Shown: positions 39,081 to 49,051, counted from the first letter of the stretch. The stretch: 64,000 nucleotides of DNA from Rhodospirillum rubrum ATCC 11170 (GCF_000013085.1 NC_007643.1:2031001-2095000); one strand, 5' to 3'. Notes: generated by a model not told the origin, from the letters alone. Program-made: numbers and translations.

Positions 39081-40858
39081 CAGCGCATCTCCTTTACCGG
39101 TTCAACTCCGAAGATTTCGAGACCAGACGCTATCACCGACGCCACCGCCTGGACAAGCGCGAGTCGTGCCAAACTGCGGGCTTCATCCGTTGGCAGCAGG
39201 AATCTCAGTTCGGCGTTATCGTTGCCACGGTTCCACAAACCATGGAAGGCCGCCGCCACCTCGCCCAGATAGAACGCCACGCGATGGGGTTCATGGGCCT
39301 CGGCGGCGCTTTCAACCAGTCGCGGCCAGCCCGCCAGCAGGCGGACCATGGCCATTTCCTCGTCGGCGTCGAGCAGATCGAGATCGGCGGTCGCCGCCAG
39401 GGCCGCGGCCGACAGATCGCGCCCCGGAAAGGTCTGGGCGGCGTGGCGGGCCACCGAACAGGCCCGGGCATGGGCGTATTGAACATAGAACACCGGATTG
39501 TCGCGGGTCTTCTCGGTCACCCGGGCGTAATCGAAATCCAGCGCCGCGTCGTTCTTGCGGGTCAGCATGATGAAGCGGACGACATCCTTGCCGACCTCGT
39601 CAACGACCTCGCGCAGGGTGATGAAGGTGCCCGCGCGCTTGGACATCTTCACCGGCTCGCCGTTATCAAGCAGCTTCACCAACTGCACCAGCTTGACGTC
39701 GAGCTCGGCCTCGCCGTTGGACACCGCCTTGACGGCGGCCTTCAGCCGTTTGACATAACCGCCATGATCGGCGCCCAGCACGTTGATCATGCCCAGGAAA
39801 CCGCGTTTGAACTTGTCGTGGTGATAGGCGATGTCGCTGGCGAAATAGGTCCAGCTGCCATCGGATTTCTTCAAGGGGCGATCGACCTCGTCGCCAAAGC
39901 CGGTGGCGCGGAACAGGGTCTGCGGGCGCGGCTCCCAATCATCGGGGGTCTTGCCCTTGGGCGGCTCCAGGGTGCCGACATAGACCAGATCGCGGCTTTC
40001 CAGATCGGTCATCATCTCGTCGACCCGACCGGCGCGCACCAGCGCCTGCTCGGAGGTGAAGACATCATGGACGACGCCCAGCGCCGCCAGATCCTCCTTG
40101 ATCAGCGCCAACATGCGCTCGATGCCGATGGCGCGGAAGGCCGGCAGCCAGTCGCTCTCGGCGACCGTCGTCCAGCGCGTGCCATCGGCTTGGGCGATAT
40201 CGGCGGCCACCGGCACCAGATAATCGCCGCCGTATTCGATCTCGCGGGCGGCCAGCATGGCGGCGAAGGCCGCCTCGTCGAGATCGCCGACCGCCACCCG
40301 GTAGCGGGCATAAAGGGCGCGTGCCAGGGAATCGACCTGGGCGCCGGCGTCATTGACATAATATTCCCGGGTCACCGCCCAGCCGGCCTTGACCAGCAGG
40401 GCGGCCAGGGCATCGCCGAACACCGCGCCCCGCCCATGGCCGACATGCATCGGGCCGGTCGGATTGGCCGAAACGAATTCGACATTGACCGCCGCGCCCC
40501 GCCCCATGGTGGACGCGCCAAAGGCCGTGCCCAGGGTGAGAACCGTCTTCAGGGTCTTGCGCCAAATCTTTGGATCGAGACGCAGATTGATGAACCCCGG
40601 GCCGGCCGTCTCGGCGGCGACGATGCCATCGACCCCGACCAGCTTTTCAACCAGCATCTCGGCGACGGCGCGCGGCGCCAGACCGGCGGGCTTGGCCAGA
40701 ACCATCGCGGCATTGGTCGCCATGTCGCCATGGGCGGCCTCGCGCGGCGGCTCCACGGCCACCCGTCCGGTCTCCAGGCCTTCGGGCAGGCGCCCCTCGG
40801 CCTGGAGGGCGGCGACCTGCGCCAGGACGGTTTCTTTTATGTCGTGAAAAACGTTCAT
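39080..40858 (-). CDS. argS: Arginyl-tRNA synthetase
   Basis: A class I synthetase that charges tRNA-Arg, 592 residues. The HIGH motif appears as [12 protein letters not shown] at about 126-137, and the KMSKS-like motif as [10 protein letters not shown]. The C-terminal DALR anticodon-binding domain includes [12 protein letters not shown]. It overlaps the dgt stop by four bases and the SPOR start by one base, so dgt, argS and SPOR are one operon. Confidence 0.97.
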   Translation of the reverse strand: MNVFHDIKETVLAQVAALQAEGRLPEGLETGRVAVEPPREAAHGDMATNAAMVLAKPAGLAPRAVAEMLVEKLVGVDGIVAAETAGPGFINLRLDPKIWRKTLKTVLTLGTAFGASTMGRGAAVNVEFVSANPTGPMHVGHGRGAVFGDALAALLVKAGWAVTREYYVNDAGAQVDSLARALYARYRVAVGDLDEAAFAAMLAAREIEYGGDYLVPVAADIAQADGTRWTTVAESDWLPAFRAIGIERMLALIKEDLAALGVVHDVFTSEQALVRAGRVDEMMTDLESRDLVYVGTLEPPKGKTPDDWEPRPQTLFRATGFGDEVDRPLKKSDGSWTYFASDIAYHHDKFKRGFLGMINVLGADHGGYVKRLKAAVKAVSNGEAELDVKLVQLVKLLDNGEPVKMSKRAGTFITLREVVDEVGKDVVRFIMLTRKNDAALDFDYARVTEKTRDNPVFYVQYAHARACSVARHAAQTFPGRDLSAAALAATADLDLLDADEEMAMVRLLAGWPRLVESAAEAHEPHRVAFYLGEVAAAFHGLWNRGNDNAELRFLLPTDEARSLARLALVQAVASVIASGLEIFGVEPVKEMR

Positions 40859-42051
40859 GGTTTCACCGAAGGATCAAACAGTCTGGCATGTTCGTCCAGC
40901 GCGAAGCGGTCGGTCATGCCGGCGATGTAGTCGCAAACAACACGGGCGGTTTTGTGGCTGTGCGGGCGGGTGGTGCGGGCGCGCCAGTCATCGGGCAACA
41001 GCATCGGCTCTTCGACCAGCAGGCCGAACATCTCGCGAACGACGCGCCGCGCCTTGCTGGTCATCCGATTCACCCGGTAGTGACGATAAAGGGTGGGGAA
41101 AAGGAAACCTTTCAATCCGGCGTCCTTTTGGGCCATTTCTTCGCTGAAGGCAATCACCGGCGCATCCAGCGCCCGCACTTCGGCCGCCGACCCGGGGTTT
41201 TGCCGCTCCAGCCGCCGGGCGCTTTCGGCGCAGACGTCATCGACCATGGCGGTGATCACCCGGCGCACCGTTTCATGGATCGCCCGCGACGGTTCGATGC
41301 CGGGATAGCGATCAAGCACGTGGCGCAACAAGGGGCCGACCAGCGGGACCTCGATCACCGCCTCCAAGGGAAACAGACCGGCGCGCAGGCCATCGTCCAG
41401 ATCATGGGCGTTATAGGCGATATCATCGGACAATGCCGCCACCTGGGCCTCGGGTCCGGCGAAGGACGAAAGCTCCAGGTCATGGCGGTCGACATACTCG
41501 AGGATGGCCGCGGGCAGGTCCTGGAGCGTCGCCTCCCCCGGGCGGATCAGCGGCCCGTTGTGCTTGACCAGCCCCTCCAGGGTTTCCCAGGTCAGATTGA
41601 GGCCGTCGAATTCGGCATAGCGCCGCTCCAGCTTGGTGACGATGCGCAGCGATTGGGCGTTATGGTCAAAGCCGTCATAGGCCGCCATGCAGTCCTTCAG
41701 CGCATCCTCGCCGGCATGGCCAAAGCAGGTGTGGCCCAGGTCATGGGCCAGGGCCAGGGCCTCGGCCAGATCCTCGTTGAGACCAAGAACCCGGCTGACC
41801 GAGCGGGCGATCTGCGAGACTTCCAGGCTATGGGTCAGGCGGGTGCGGTAATTCTCGCCGACCGAATTGACGAAGACCTGGGTCTTGTATTTCAGGCGGC
41901 GGAAGGCCGCCGAATGCAGCACGCGATCGCGGTCGCGCTGATGGGGCGAGCGCGTCGGCGACGACGCTTCGGGGTAAAGCCGGCCCCGGCTGGTCGCCGG
42001 ATCGCTGGCATAGGGCGCGAGACTCGGGGATTTTGGGGTCCAGATGCTCAT
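40855..42051 (-). CDS. dgt: Deoxyguanosinetriphosphate triphosphohydrolase-like protein
   Basis: An HD-domain dNTPase that converts dGTP to deoxyguanosine and tripolyphosphate. The metal ligands are in [14 protein letters not shown] and [16 protein letters not shown], and [17 protein letters not shown] completes the HD set. About 398 residues from the ATG at 42051, where the family start [16 protein letters not shown] begins; the upstream extension has no similarity. It starts the long leftward cluster and is divergent from erpA across 161 bases. Confidence 0.93.
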   Translation of the reverse strand: MSIWTPKSPSLAPYASDPATSRGRLYPEASSPTRSPHQRDRDRVLHSAAFRRLKYKTQVFVNSVGENYRTRLTHSLEVSQIARSVSRVLGLNEDLAEALALAHDLGHTCFGHAGEDALKDCMAAYDGFDHNAQSLRIVTKLERRYAEFDGLNLTWETLEGLVKHNGPLIRPGEATLQDLPAAILEYVDRHDLELSSFAGPEAQVAALSDDIAYNAHDLDDGLRAGLFPLEAVIEVPLVGPLLRHVLDRYPGIEPSRAIHETVRRVITAMVDDVCAESARRLERQNPGSAAEVRALDAPVIAFSEEMAQKDAGLKGFLFPTLYRHYRVNRMTSKARRVVREMFGLLVEEPMLLPDDWRARTTRPHSHKTARVVCDYIAGMTDRFALDEHARLFDPSVKP

Positions 42052-42212
42052 GGGCGCGAAAGTAGCCTTCCCTCCTCCATCAGGCAACGACAGGCTTTCC
42101 AGCCTTGGGCAAAACACCAGACCACAGGGCGGACTTGCGGCCGGCGCCGTCGCGCGCCTATCTAACCCATATAAACAAACCAGTCCCCGCCTTCGCCACC
42201 AAAGGATGACCG

Positions 42213-42587
42213 ATGACCGATCAGCCCCCCCCTGCCGCCCCGTCCCCGGGCGCCGAGACGGCCGACATCCGCATTTCCGCCGCCGCCGCCGCGCGGATCC
42301 ACGCCTTGATGGAGGCCGAGAACGACAGCGCCCTGATGCTGCGGGTCACCGTCTCGGGCGGCGGCTGCTCGGGATTTTCCTATGGCTTCGACCTGGAGCG
42401 CACCACCGCCGAAGATGATCTGCTGTTTGAGCAGCATGGCGTAAGGGTGGTGATCGACGAAGCCTCCCTCGACCTGCTGCACGGGTCCGAGATCGACTAT
42501 ACCGACGATCTGATGGCCGCCGCCTTCACCGTTCGCAATCCCAACGCCACCAGCACCTGCGGCTGCGGGACCTCGTTCTCGATTTAA
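42213..42587 (+). CDS. erpA: A-type iron-sulfur cluster carrier (ErpA/IscA family)
   Basis: A 124-residue carrier that hands Fe-S clusters to apo-enzymes. The three conserved cysteines are Cys52 (SGGGCSGFSYGF), Cys116 and Cys118 ([12 protein letters not shown]). The spacing and the GCGTSF end fit the ErpA/IscA group. The first 18 residues are a proline/alanine-rich extension. The ATG at 42213 follows AAAGGATGACCG. Its last 21 codons and stop are duplicated downstream (see the repeat at 42521-42690). Confidence 0.92.
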   Translation: MTDQPPPAAPSPGAETADIRISAAAAARIHALMEAENDSALMLRVTVSGGGCSGFSYGFDLERTTAEDDLLFEQHGVRVVIDEASLDLLHGSEIDYTDDLMAAAFTVRNPNATSTCGCGTSFSI

Positions 42588-42690
42588 GCGGCGGCCCTTT
42601 TAAACGAGGGGGGCGCCTTCACCGTTCGCAATCCCAATGCCACCAGCACCTGCGGCTGCGGGACCTCGTTCTCGATTTAAGCGGCGGCCC
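42521..42690 (+). repeat. 77-bp direct repeat duplicating the 3' end of erpA
   Basis: Bases 42521-42597 (the last 21 codons of erpA, its stop and ten more bases) recur at 42614-42690 with one difference (AACGCC to AATGCC). The copies are separated by 16 bases and are offset by 93 bases, exactly 31 codons, so the second copy stays in frame with the first and has no stop before its own TAA. It must be a recent tandem duplication. The second copy has no start codon and would be made only by readthrough of the first TAA. Confidence 0.97.
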
Positions 42691-42705
42691 GGATCAGGCT
42701 AAACA

Positions 42706-43428
42706 CTAGGGTTTGGGCTGGGGCTTGAGGGCGACGTGGTGGACCAGCACGCCGCAGGCGACGCGGCTTCCGGCGTTGCCGGCGGGCTGGCTGATGTAAT
42801 CATCGGGCCCGGAATGGATGACGAAGGACGACCCGTCGGCGTCGAACAGGCTGTTGGCGACCCCCGGACGCAGGGTCACGTCATGGGTCAGAACACCGGC
42901 CGTCGCCTTGCCCCGGCCATCGGCCAGGATATTGGGCAGGTCCCCGGCATGGGGGCCGGCGGCGTTGTTCCAGCCATGGGCCTTGCCCGTCGGGTTGAAA
43001 TGCCCGCCGGCGGTCTCGAATGTCACCGCCCGATCACAGACGCCCTTGTCATGGATATGGAAGCTATGAACCCCCGGGGTCAGGCCGGTCGCCACCAAGC
43101 CGATGCCAACCCCGCCCGAAGCCATTTCCGTCACCTGAATATGGCCGATCGTCTCGCCCTTGGTGTTGATCAGCATGGCCACGGCCTGCGGTGCCGGCCT
43201 CGTCGAGGTGATCGGCGGTCCGCCAAGCGGTGAATAAGCGGGTGGTCCGCCCATCCCGGGAGGGGGCGGAGCCACCGGCGTTCCCGGTGCGGCTCCCATC
43301 ATGGGGTCGGCCGGCGGTGGCGGGGGATGGCCCGCCCCTTTGCCCTGGGCGCAGGCGCTTAGGGCGAGCGCCCCGCAGACGGCCAGGGTGGCAAAGGGAA
43401 CGCGCCTGGGGAAACGATGGTTGGGCAT
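42706..43428 (-). CDS. sodC: Superoxide dismutase [Cu-Zn], lipoprotein
   Basis: A 240-residue exported Cu-Zn SOD. The signal peptide ends in the lipobox LSAC (Cys26), followed by a proline-rich linker (PPPPPADPMMGAAPGTP...) of about 60 residues. Metal ligands lie in HSFHIHDKG, GGHFNPTGKAHGW, HAGDLPN and the final FVIHSGPDDY, and the disulphide cysteines are in GVCDRA and RVACGV. It should protect the periplasm or outer face from superoxide. ATG at 43428 chosen by the signal peptide and a GGAAGGA site upstream. Confidence 0.93.
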   Translation of the reverse strand: MPNHRFPRRVPFATLAVCGALALSACAQGKGAGHPPPPPADPMMGAAPGTPVAPPPPGMGGPPAYSPLGGPPITSTRPAPQAVAMLINTKGETIGHIQVTEMASGGVGIGLVATGLTPGVHSFHIHDKGVCDRAVTFETAGGHFNPTGKAHGWNNAAGPHAGDLPNILADGRGKATAGVLTHDVTLRPGVANSLFDADGSSFVIHSGPDDYISQPAGNAGSRVACGVLVHHVALKPQPKP

Positions 43429-43447
43429 GGGAGTCGTATCCTTCCCT

Positions 43448-43485
43448 TGGGGTGTGGGGGCCCCTTGTGGCCACCACATCCCCAA
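43448..43485 (-). other. Long hairpin in the sodC leader
   Basis: TTGGGGTGTGG pairs with CCACATCCCCAA (one bulged A) across a GC-rich loop, between the HExxH gene and sodC. It could attenuate or stabilise the sodC message if the two are cotranscribed; no T-run follows on the minus strand. Confidence 0.35.
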
Positions 43486-43515
43486 CGGCTGACACGCCAT
43501 TGGGTTCAGTCGCCC

Positions 43516-44217
43516 TTACCAATCCGGGCATCGCGCCCGTTCCCGGGCGTAATTCTCCGGGGTGTCCAGATCAAGATTGCGCCGGCGTTGCTCGGCGTTG
43601 AAGGTTTCAAGCAAGGGGTCGAACACCGCCCGCAGGCGTTCGACATGGGCCTCGCGCGCCTGGGCCATCGAGGCGACGCGCAGGGGATTGTTAAGGGCGA
43701 TGGCCTGCAGGGCGGCGGCTTTGATCACCGGCAAGAACCCCTCGTAGCCTTGGCGATAGCGCGCGACATGGCCGTATTCGTGCTCGAGCGCCGTGCGAAA
43801 GGGGCAGCTGTCGCGGCGATACTCGCGGGCGACATAGACGGTAATCAGCGGATAACGCAGGCGAATCGACAGCTCCAACAAATAGGCGCAGACGCCGCCT
43901 TCGGCGATCGGCACGGCGCGCACCCTGGTGCTGTATTGGTAATCGAGTCGCGTATCGGTCAGCCCCACCGTATGGCCGACCGGCCGGCCGGCGGCCCCCG
44001 CCCTTTGGCGCAGCAAGGCGGCCAGATCCTCGCCCGATCGGGTGAAATTCTGGCGAACGGGACCAAACCCCGACACTAAAACCACCTTGGGCTGCTCACT
44101 GGCCGGCGCGCAGTCGCCGGCGGCCAGGGCCTGCGGCGGGGCCAGGGCCCAGAAAACCGCCAGGACCGGCACGACCATCCGCAGCGCGCGCCGCCCCACC
44201 GTGGTAAGAAGGGCCAT
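43516..44217 (-). CDS. Exported protein with HExxH motif, unknown function
   Basis: A 233-residue protein I do not recognise as a named family. A signal peptide covers about residues 1-33 (VVPVLAVFWALAPPQALAA). The mature protein contains HEYGH at 146-150 in SCPFRTALEHEYGHVARYRQ, the HExxH pattern of zinc metallopeptidases, and four cysteines. I prefer the ATG at 44217, which follows AAAGGAAACC, over one seven codons upstream. A third zinc ligand cannot be identified by eye, so peptidase activity is only suggested. It lies upstream of sodC on the same strand and diverges from xthA. Confidence 0.7.
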   Translation of the reverse strand: MALLTTVGRRALRMVVPVLAVFWALAPPQALAAGDCAPASEQPKVVLVSGFGPVRQNFTRSGEDLAALLRQRAGAAGRPVGHTVGLTDTRLDYQYSTRVRAVPIAEGGVCAYLLELSIRLRYPLITVYVAREYRRDSCPFRTALEHEYGHVARYRQGYEGFLPVIKAAALQAIALNNPLRVASMAQAREAHVERLRAVFDPLLETFNAEQRRRNLDLDTPENYARERARCPDW

Positions 44218-44263
44218 CCGCCGGTTTCCTTTGTTCATGGACTATGGTTCGGAGTCCGTCCGT

Positions 44264-45064
44264 ATGGTGAGTATCGCCACCTTCAACGTCAACAGCGTCA
44301 AGGCCCGCCTGCCCAACCTGCTCGACTGGCTGGGAACACGCTCTCCCGACGTCGCCTTGCTCCAGGAGATCAAATGCCTGGACGAGGCCTTTCCCCGCGC
44401 CGAGATCGAGGCCCTGGGCTACCGACTCGCCGTCCATGGCCAGAAAGCCTATAATGGCGTGGCCATTCTGTCGCGCCTGCCGCTGAGCGAGGTCACCGCC
44501 CGCCTGCCGGGACTCGATGGCGCCCCGGCCGAGGACGATGATCAGGCCCGCTACCTGGAAGCCGTGGTCGATGGCCGCTTCCGGGTCTGCTGCCTGTATC
44601 TGCCCAATGGCAATCCGGTCGAGGAGGACCGCAAGTTCGGCTACAAGCTGGCCTGGATGGATCGGCTGATCGTCCGCGCGACACATCTTATGCGCGACTT
44701 CCCCGATACACCCGTTATACTCGGGGGCGATTTCAACGTCTGTCCGGACGATCTCGACGTTTATGACCCCGCCGGCTGGGCCAATGACGCCCTGTGCCGC
44801 CCGGAAACCCGGCAACGCTTCCGCGCCCTTGTCTTCCTTGGCTATACCGATGCCCTGCGCGCCCTGAACCCCGGGGCGCCGCTTTTCACCTTTTGGGATT
44901 ATCAAGCCGGCGCTTGGCAAAAGGATCACGGCCTGCGCATCGATCATCTGCTGCTTAATCCGGCAGCGGCGGACCGTTTGAGCGCCGCTGGCGTCGATCG
45001 CGCCACCCGCGGACACGCTAAGTCGAGCGATCATGCACCGTCTTGGGTGACGCTCGAGCTATAA
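44264..45064 (+). CDS. xthA: Exodeoxyribonuclease III
   Basis: An AP endonuclease/exonuclease of base excision repair. Motifs in order are TFNVNSVKARL (1-15), LQEIKCLD with the metal-binding Glu, YNGVAILSR, GGDFNVCPDDLDVYDP, RIDHLLLN and SSDHAPSWVTLEL with the catalytic Asp-His pair. At 266 residues it is normal. I choose the ATG at 44264, giving the usual MVSIATFNVN start, after GGAGTCCG. Confidence 0.95.
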   Translation: MVSIATFNVNSVKARLPNLLDWLGTRSPDVALLQEIKCLDEAFPRAEIEALGYRLAVHGQKAYNGVAILSRLPLSEVTARLPGLDGAPAEDDDQARYLEAVVDGRFRVCCLYLPNGNPVEEDRKFGYKLAWMDRLIVRATHLMRDFPDTPVILGGDFNVCPDDLDVYDPAGWANDALCRPETRQRFRALVFLGYTDALRALNPGAPLFTFWDYQAGAWQKDHGLRIDHLLLNPAAADRLSAAGVDRATRGHAKSSDHAPSWVTLEL

Positions 45065-45105
45065 CCGGTTAAGATATGTGGATTAGCAACCATGGGGACG
45101 TGACC

Positions 45106-45492
45106 ATGACAGAGTTTCCCACTCCTAAAAACCCGACCGCCACCGTGAAGCCCGCTTCGGAGCAGACCCGCAAGGTCGTAAACCTCATTTACATCCTGTT
45201 CGCCCTCGGGATGTTCATCCTCAGCTTCCCCTTCGCGGTGATCGGCGCGATTCTCGCCTATCATCGGCGCGAGGAGTTTGTTGGAACGGTTTATGAGAGC
45301 CACATCGAATGGCTTCTCCGCACCTTCGTGTTCACCGCCGGTGCTCTGGCTTTCGGCATCATCATGATCGCCGTCAAGGTCGGTTCGTTCTTCATTATCG
45401 TCGCCGCCGCCTACTTCATCTACCGGGTGCTGAAGGGCTTCTTGCTCTTCAATGAAGACAAGGCGATCGATAAGCCGCGCGAGCTGTACTAA
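45106..45492 (+). CDS. DUF4870-like small membrane protein
   Basis: A 128-residue inner-membrane protein with three predicted membrane segments at about 25-50, 69-90 and 92-110. A soluble N-terminus of about 20 residues precedes NLIYILFALGMFILSFPFAVIGAILAYHRR, whose pattern (polar GAILAYHRREE loop, then SHIEWLLRTF) matches DUF4870-type proteins. The ATG follows GGGGACGTGACC. No function is known. It ends 130 bases before a strong bidirectional terminator. Confidence 0.78.
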   Translation: MTEFPTPKNPTATVKPASEQTRKVVNLIYILFALGMFILSFPFAVIGAILAYHRREEFVGTVYESHIEWLLRTFVFTAGALAFGIIMIAVKVGSFFIIVAAAYFIYRVLKGFLLFNEDKAIDKPRELY

Positions 45493-45622
45493 GGCATCAC
45501 GCGAATTCTGCGCCGCCGGGACTGTTCGTGGGGGTGAAGCGGATAGTCCCGGTGTTTATGGCCACGATGCTATAGGCAAACCCGCCTCTTCGGGTTCTTT
45601 CTTCGATGACCAGAATAACAAA

Positions 45623-45656
45623 ACGCCCTCCGAATCGCTTCGGAGGGCGTTTTTTG
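45623..45656. terminator. Bidirectional intrinsic terminator
   Basis: A perfect 12-bp stem (ACGCCCTCCGAA with TTCGGAGGGCGT) around a TCGC loop is followed by TTTTTT on the plus strand and by TTTTGTT on the minus strand. It lies between the convergent small membrane protein gene and ilvD and should end both. Confidence 0.9.
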
Positions 45657-45675
45657 TGGGACGTTTTTTTAAGAT

Positions 45676-47529
45676 TTAGCGCTCGACCTGCGACACGTCG
45701 CGGACGGCGCCGCGATCGGCGCTGGTGGTCAGGGCCGCATAGGCGCGCAGGGCCGGAGAGACCGCCCGCTTGCGCGGTTTGGCCGGCTTCCATCCCGCGC
45801 GTCCCCGCGCCTCCATGGCGCTTCGCCGCGCCGCCAGCTCCTCGTCGGACAGGTCGACGACAATGCTGCGCGCCGGGATATCGATGACGATGATATCCCC
45901 CTCCTCGACCAGACCGATCGGCCCGCCAGCGGCGGCTTCCGGCGAGACATGGCCGATCGACAGGCCCGAGCTGCCGCCCGAGAAACGGCCATCGGTGACC
46001 AGGGCGCAGACCTTGCCCAGGCCGCGCGACTTCAGATAGCTGGTGGGATAAAGCATTTCCTGCATGCCCGGGCCGCCCTTGGGACCCTCATAGCGCACCA
46101 GCACGACGTCGCCGGCCTGAATTTCGCCGCCGAGAATACGCGCCACCGCCTCGTCCTGGCTTTCGCAGAGGCGGACGGTGCCTGTGAAGGTGAGGATCGA
46201 GGCGTCGACTCCGGCGGTTTTCACGATGCAGCCGTTGGGCGCCAGATTGCCATAGAGCACGGCCAGCCCGCCATCGCGGGAATAGGCGTGGTCGAGATCG
46301 CGGATGCAGCCGGTCTCGCGGTCATCGTCCAGGCTGTCCCACAGGCGGTCGGTGGAAAACGGCACGACGGTGCGCACGCCGCCGGGCGCCGCCCGAAAGA
46401 AGGCGCGCACCGCGTCGTCGACCGGCCGCCGGATATCCCAGTGATCAAGCGCCGCCTTCAGCGTCGGCGTATGCACCGTCGGCAGGTCCTCATGGAGCAG
46501 GCCGGCCCGCGACAACTCGCCCATGATGCCCATGACGCCGCCGGCGCGGTGAACATCCTCCATATAGAAGTCGGCCGTGCTTGGCGAAACCTTGCACAGA
46601 TGGGGAATGCGCCGCGACAGCCGGTCGATATCGGCCATGGTGAAGGGCACCTCGCCCTCCTGGGCGGCGGCGAGCAGGTGGAGCACCGTATTGGTCGACC
46701 CGCCCATGGCGATATCGACGCTCATGGCGTTTTCAAAGGCCTTGAACGAGGCGATGGCGCGCGGCAGGGTGCTTTCGTCGTCGTGCTCATAGCGTCGCTT
46801 GGCCAGATCGACGATGCGCCGTCCGGCCTCCTCGAACAGCCCGCGCCGCGCCACATGGGTGGCCAGGGCGCTGCCATTGCCCGGCAGCGACAGCCCCAGG
46901 GCCTCGGTCAGGCAGTTCATCGAATTGGCGGTGAACATTCCCGAACACGAGCCGCAGGTCGGACAGGCCGAGCGCTCGATGGTCTCGACATCGGCATCCG
47001 AAACCTTGGCATCGCCGGCGACCACCATGGCGTCGATCAGATCGACGCTGCGTTCCGTGCCGCCCAACACCACCTTGCCCGCTTCCATCGGCCCGCCGGA
47101 GACGAAGATGGTCGGGATGTTCAGGCGCATCGCCGCCATCAGCATGCCCGGGGTGATCTTGTCGCAATTGGAAATGCACACCAGGGCGTCGGCGCAATGG
47201 GCGTTGACCATGTATTCGACCGCATCGGCGATCAGTTCGCGCGACGGCAGGCTATAGAGCATGCCGTCATGGCCCATGGCGATGCCGTCATCGACGGCGA
47301 TGGTGTTGAATTCCTTGGCCACGCCACCGGCGGCGGCAATCTCGGCGGCCACCAATTGGCCCATGTCCTTCAGGTGGACATGGCCGGGCACGAATTGGGT
47401 GAAGGAATTGGCGATGGCGATGATCGGCTTGCCGAAATCCTCGTCCTTCATGCCAGTGGCGCGCCAAAGGCCACGGGCACCGGCCATCGTGCGCCCGTGG
47501 GTTGATGTGCGGGAACGGTATGGGGTCAT
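45676..47529 (-). CDS. ilvD: Dihydroxy-acid dehydratase
   Basis: IlvD dehydrates 2,3-dihydroxy acids to 2-keto acids in isoleucine and valine synthesis, using an Fe-S cluster. The cluster cysteines lie in [11 protein letters not shown] and [19 protein letters not shown]; the C-terminal [22 protein letters not shown] is intact. 617 residues from the ATG at 47529, which precedes the conserved [23 protein letters not shown] and follows CAAGGCAA. The two nearby upstream starts add unrelated residues. Confidence 0.96.
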   Translation of the reverse strand: MTPYRSRTSTHGRTMAGARGLWRATGMKDEDFGKPIIAIANSFTQFVPGHVHLKDMGQLVAAEIAAAGGVAKEFNTIAVDDGIAMGHDGMLYSLPSRELIADAVEYMVNAHCADALVCISNCDKITPGMLMAAMRLNIPTIFVSGGPMEAGKVVLGGTERSVDLIDAMVVAGDAKVSDADVETIERSACPTCGSCSGMFTANSMNCLTEALGLSLPGNGSALATHVARRGLFEEAGRRIVDLAKRRYEHDDESTLPRAIASFKAFENAMSVDIAMGGSTNTVLHLLAAAQEGEVPFTMADIDRLSRRIPHLCKVSPSTADFYMEDVHRAGGVMGIMGELSRAGLLHEDLPTVHTPTLKAALDHWDIRRPVDDAVRAFFRAAPGGVRTVVPFSTDRLWDSLDDDRETGCIRDLDHAYSRDGGLAVLYGNLAPNGCIVKTAGVDASILTFTGTVRLCESQDEAVARILGGEIQAGDVVLVRYEGPKGGPGMQEMLYPTSYLKSRGLGKVCALVTDGRFSGGSSGLSIGHVSPEAAAGGPIGLVEEGDIIVIDIPARSIVVDLSDEELAARRSAMEARGRAGWKPAKPRKRAVSPALRAYAALTTSADRGAVRDVSQVER

Positions 47530-47636
47530 TTGCCTTGAGCCTGTCTTGATCACCCGAAAAAATCCCCGACCGTCGGGGAGGGCGACTCTACTCCGCCGAC
47601 CCCGGGTGGTCAAAGTACGAAGACGCCCCGGCCGCC

Positions 47637-48428
47637 TTACAGGAACGGCCGTCTTTGCGGCCGGCGGCGCGGATAGCAGGCCAACTCGCGCAGGTCGGCG
47701 AGATTGACAAGGTGGATGGTGCCCTGGGTCCAGCGAACGAAGCCGCGGTCCACCAGCTTGCGCAGGGTCTTGTTGGTATGAACCAGCGACAACCCCAAGA
47801 CATCGGCCAAAAGCTGCTGGCTGAACGGCGCTTCGAAGGCGCCGTCCCGCACCTTTTCCAGAAGGGCCAGACGGTCATGGAGATAAAGCAGCACATAGGC
47901 CACCCGTTCGAGGGCGGTGCGCTGGCCGACCGAAAGCAAGTGCTCGCTGATCGCCTGCTCCTCGCGCGCCGTCAACCAGATCACGTCGAAGGCCAGACCG
48001 GCGCCCTCCTGGGCAAGCTCAAGGAAGCGCTCACGGGGAAAACAGCACACGCCCACCGGCGTCAACGTTTCCACCGAATGCTCCATCTCGGAAAACAAGC
48101 TGGCCTGCAGGCCGATCAGATCGCCCGGCAGCACGAAATTGAGGACTTGCCGGCGACCATCCTCCAAAAGCTTATAGCGGATCGCCCAGCCGCTTCTCAC
48201 CGTATAGACGAAAGCGCTGTTCTCGCCCTCGTGTAACAGGGTGGTGCCGGCGGAAAGTTCCTGATCGGCAACCTTGAAGCCCTTGATAAACGACATTTCC
48301 TCCTCGGAAAAGGCGCGAACCGAAGATAGCTTTCGCAAGGGGCACGTTTCGCAAGAAGTAGATACGAAAGATCGTATCGGCTTTTTTAGGGCGGTCTTCA
48401 GCTCCCCGTCTTCCGTGGGTGTCAACAC
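47637..48428 (-). CDS. Crp/Fnr-family transcriptional regulator
   Basis: A 263-residue regulator with a cyclic-nucleotide-binding-like sensor domain (about 40-160) and a C-terminal winged helix-turn-helix ([30 protein letters not shown]). Two N-terminal cysteines (CETC, Cys26 and Cys29) recall Fnr, but the third cysteine of the Fe-S ligand set is missing there and only a CC pair lies further in, so oxygen sensing through a 4Fe-4S cluster is unsure. It is not CooA: the haem features are absent. It lies 700 bases from an Fnr-type box in front of a cytochrome c peroxidase. Confidence 0.85.
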   Translation of the reverse strand: MLTPTEDGELKTALKKPIRSFVSTSCETCPLRKLSSVRAFSEEEMSFIKGFKVADQELSAGTTLLHEGENSAFVYTVRSGWAIRYKLLEDGRRQVLNFVLPGDLIGLQASLFSEMEHSVETLTPVGVCCFPRERFLELAQEGAGLAFDVIWLTAREEQAISEHLLSVGQRTALERVAYVLLYLHDRLALLEKVRDGAFEAPFSQQLLADVLGLSLVHTNKTLRKLVDRGFVRWTQGTIHLVNLADLRELACYPRRRPQRRPFL

Positions 48429-48571
48429 CGGGCGTCCTCCTGGGAAATTCTTGATTTTTTATGTCTTAGTTTAATGTCGGCATCGAAAATTGGGCTCAGC
48501 ATGGCTGACTTCTTCTTTGGATCCCTGTCGGCCTCCAAAGATTTTTCCAGTCTCCAGGCTCCAGGACGTCC

Positions 48572-49009
48572 ATGTTTCCTTCGATCCCCCGTCCCCCTTC
48601 CAAACCGCCCGCCGTTCTGGTGGTCGAAGATGATCCTATCATCGGTCTCGACCTCTGCGAAACATTCACCGATCTTGGCTACGTGTCCATTCACAATGCC
48701 ACAAGCGCTTCTCAAGCATTGAGCATTCTTGAGACCCAGCCGATCGCCCTGGCGGTGCTTGATTACGTCTTGGAACGCGGAGCGACCAGCTTGCCCGTTG
48801 CCGATACTCTTCTTGTCCGGTCAATTCCATATCTTTTTATTACCGGGGTATCGGATTACGACGGATTTGGTAAAGGCATTCCCTTCCGTCATGCGACGGC
48901 GCCGCGGATCGAAAAGCCCTTCGTCCCCACCACCTTGAAGGCCACCCTCCTGCTCTTGCTCCGGGGCCGTCCCCACCTGCTTCCGGCCGCCGGCACCACC
49001 TTGGAATAA
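48572..49009 (+). CDS. Stand-alone response-regulator receiver protein
   Basis: A 145-residue receiver domain with no output domain. The acidic pair is VVEDDPIIG, the phosphoacceptor is the Asp in AVLDYVLERGAT, the Thr position is LFITGVSDYDG and the Lys position IEKPFVPTTLK. An N-terminal proline-rich extension of about 14 residues precedes it. The partner kinase and role are unknown; such short receivers often act in phosphorelays or as motility and stress switches. It is divergent from the Crp/Fnr gene. Confidence 0.85.
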   Translation: MFPSIPRPPSKPPAVLVVEDDPIIGLDLCETFTDLGYVSIHNATSASQALSILETQPIALAVLDYVLERGATSLPVADTLLVRSIPYLFITGVSDYDGFGKGIPFRHATAPRIEKPFVPTTLKATLLLLLRGRPHLLPAAGTTLE

Positions 49010-49037
49010 TGAAAAGACCGAGTCTCATCCCCTTATT

Positions 49038-49051
49038 TTGATTAAGGTCAA
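49038..49051 (+). promoter_or_regulatory. Fnr/FixK-type box upstream of the cytochrome c peroxidase
   Basis: TTGAT-TAAG-GTCAA matches the Fnr/FixK consensus TTGAT-N4-ATCAA in nine of ten defined positions. Its centre at about 49044.5 would place a class II transcription start near 49086, and a -10-like CAATAT lies at 49072-49077. The peroxidase gene starts at 49153. This suggests oxygen-controlled expression. Confidence 0.7.

Noticed and set aside
42614-42670. A second small ErpA-like gene
   Set aside because: The copy lacks a start codon and is only the last 21 codons of erpA.
47637-48428. CooA, the CO sensor known from Rhodospirillum
   Set aside because: The N-terminus and sensor-domain sequence do not match CooA; it is a general Crp/Fnr member.
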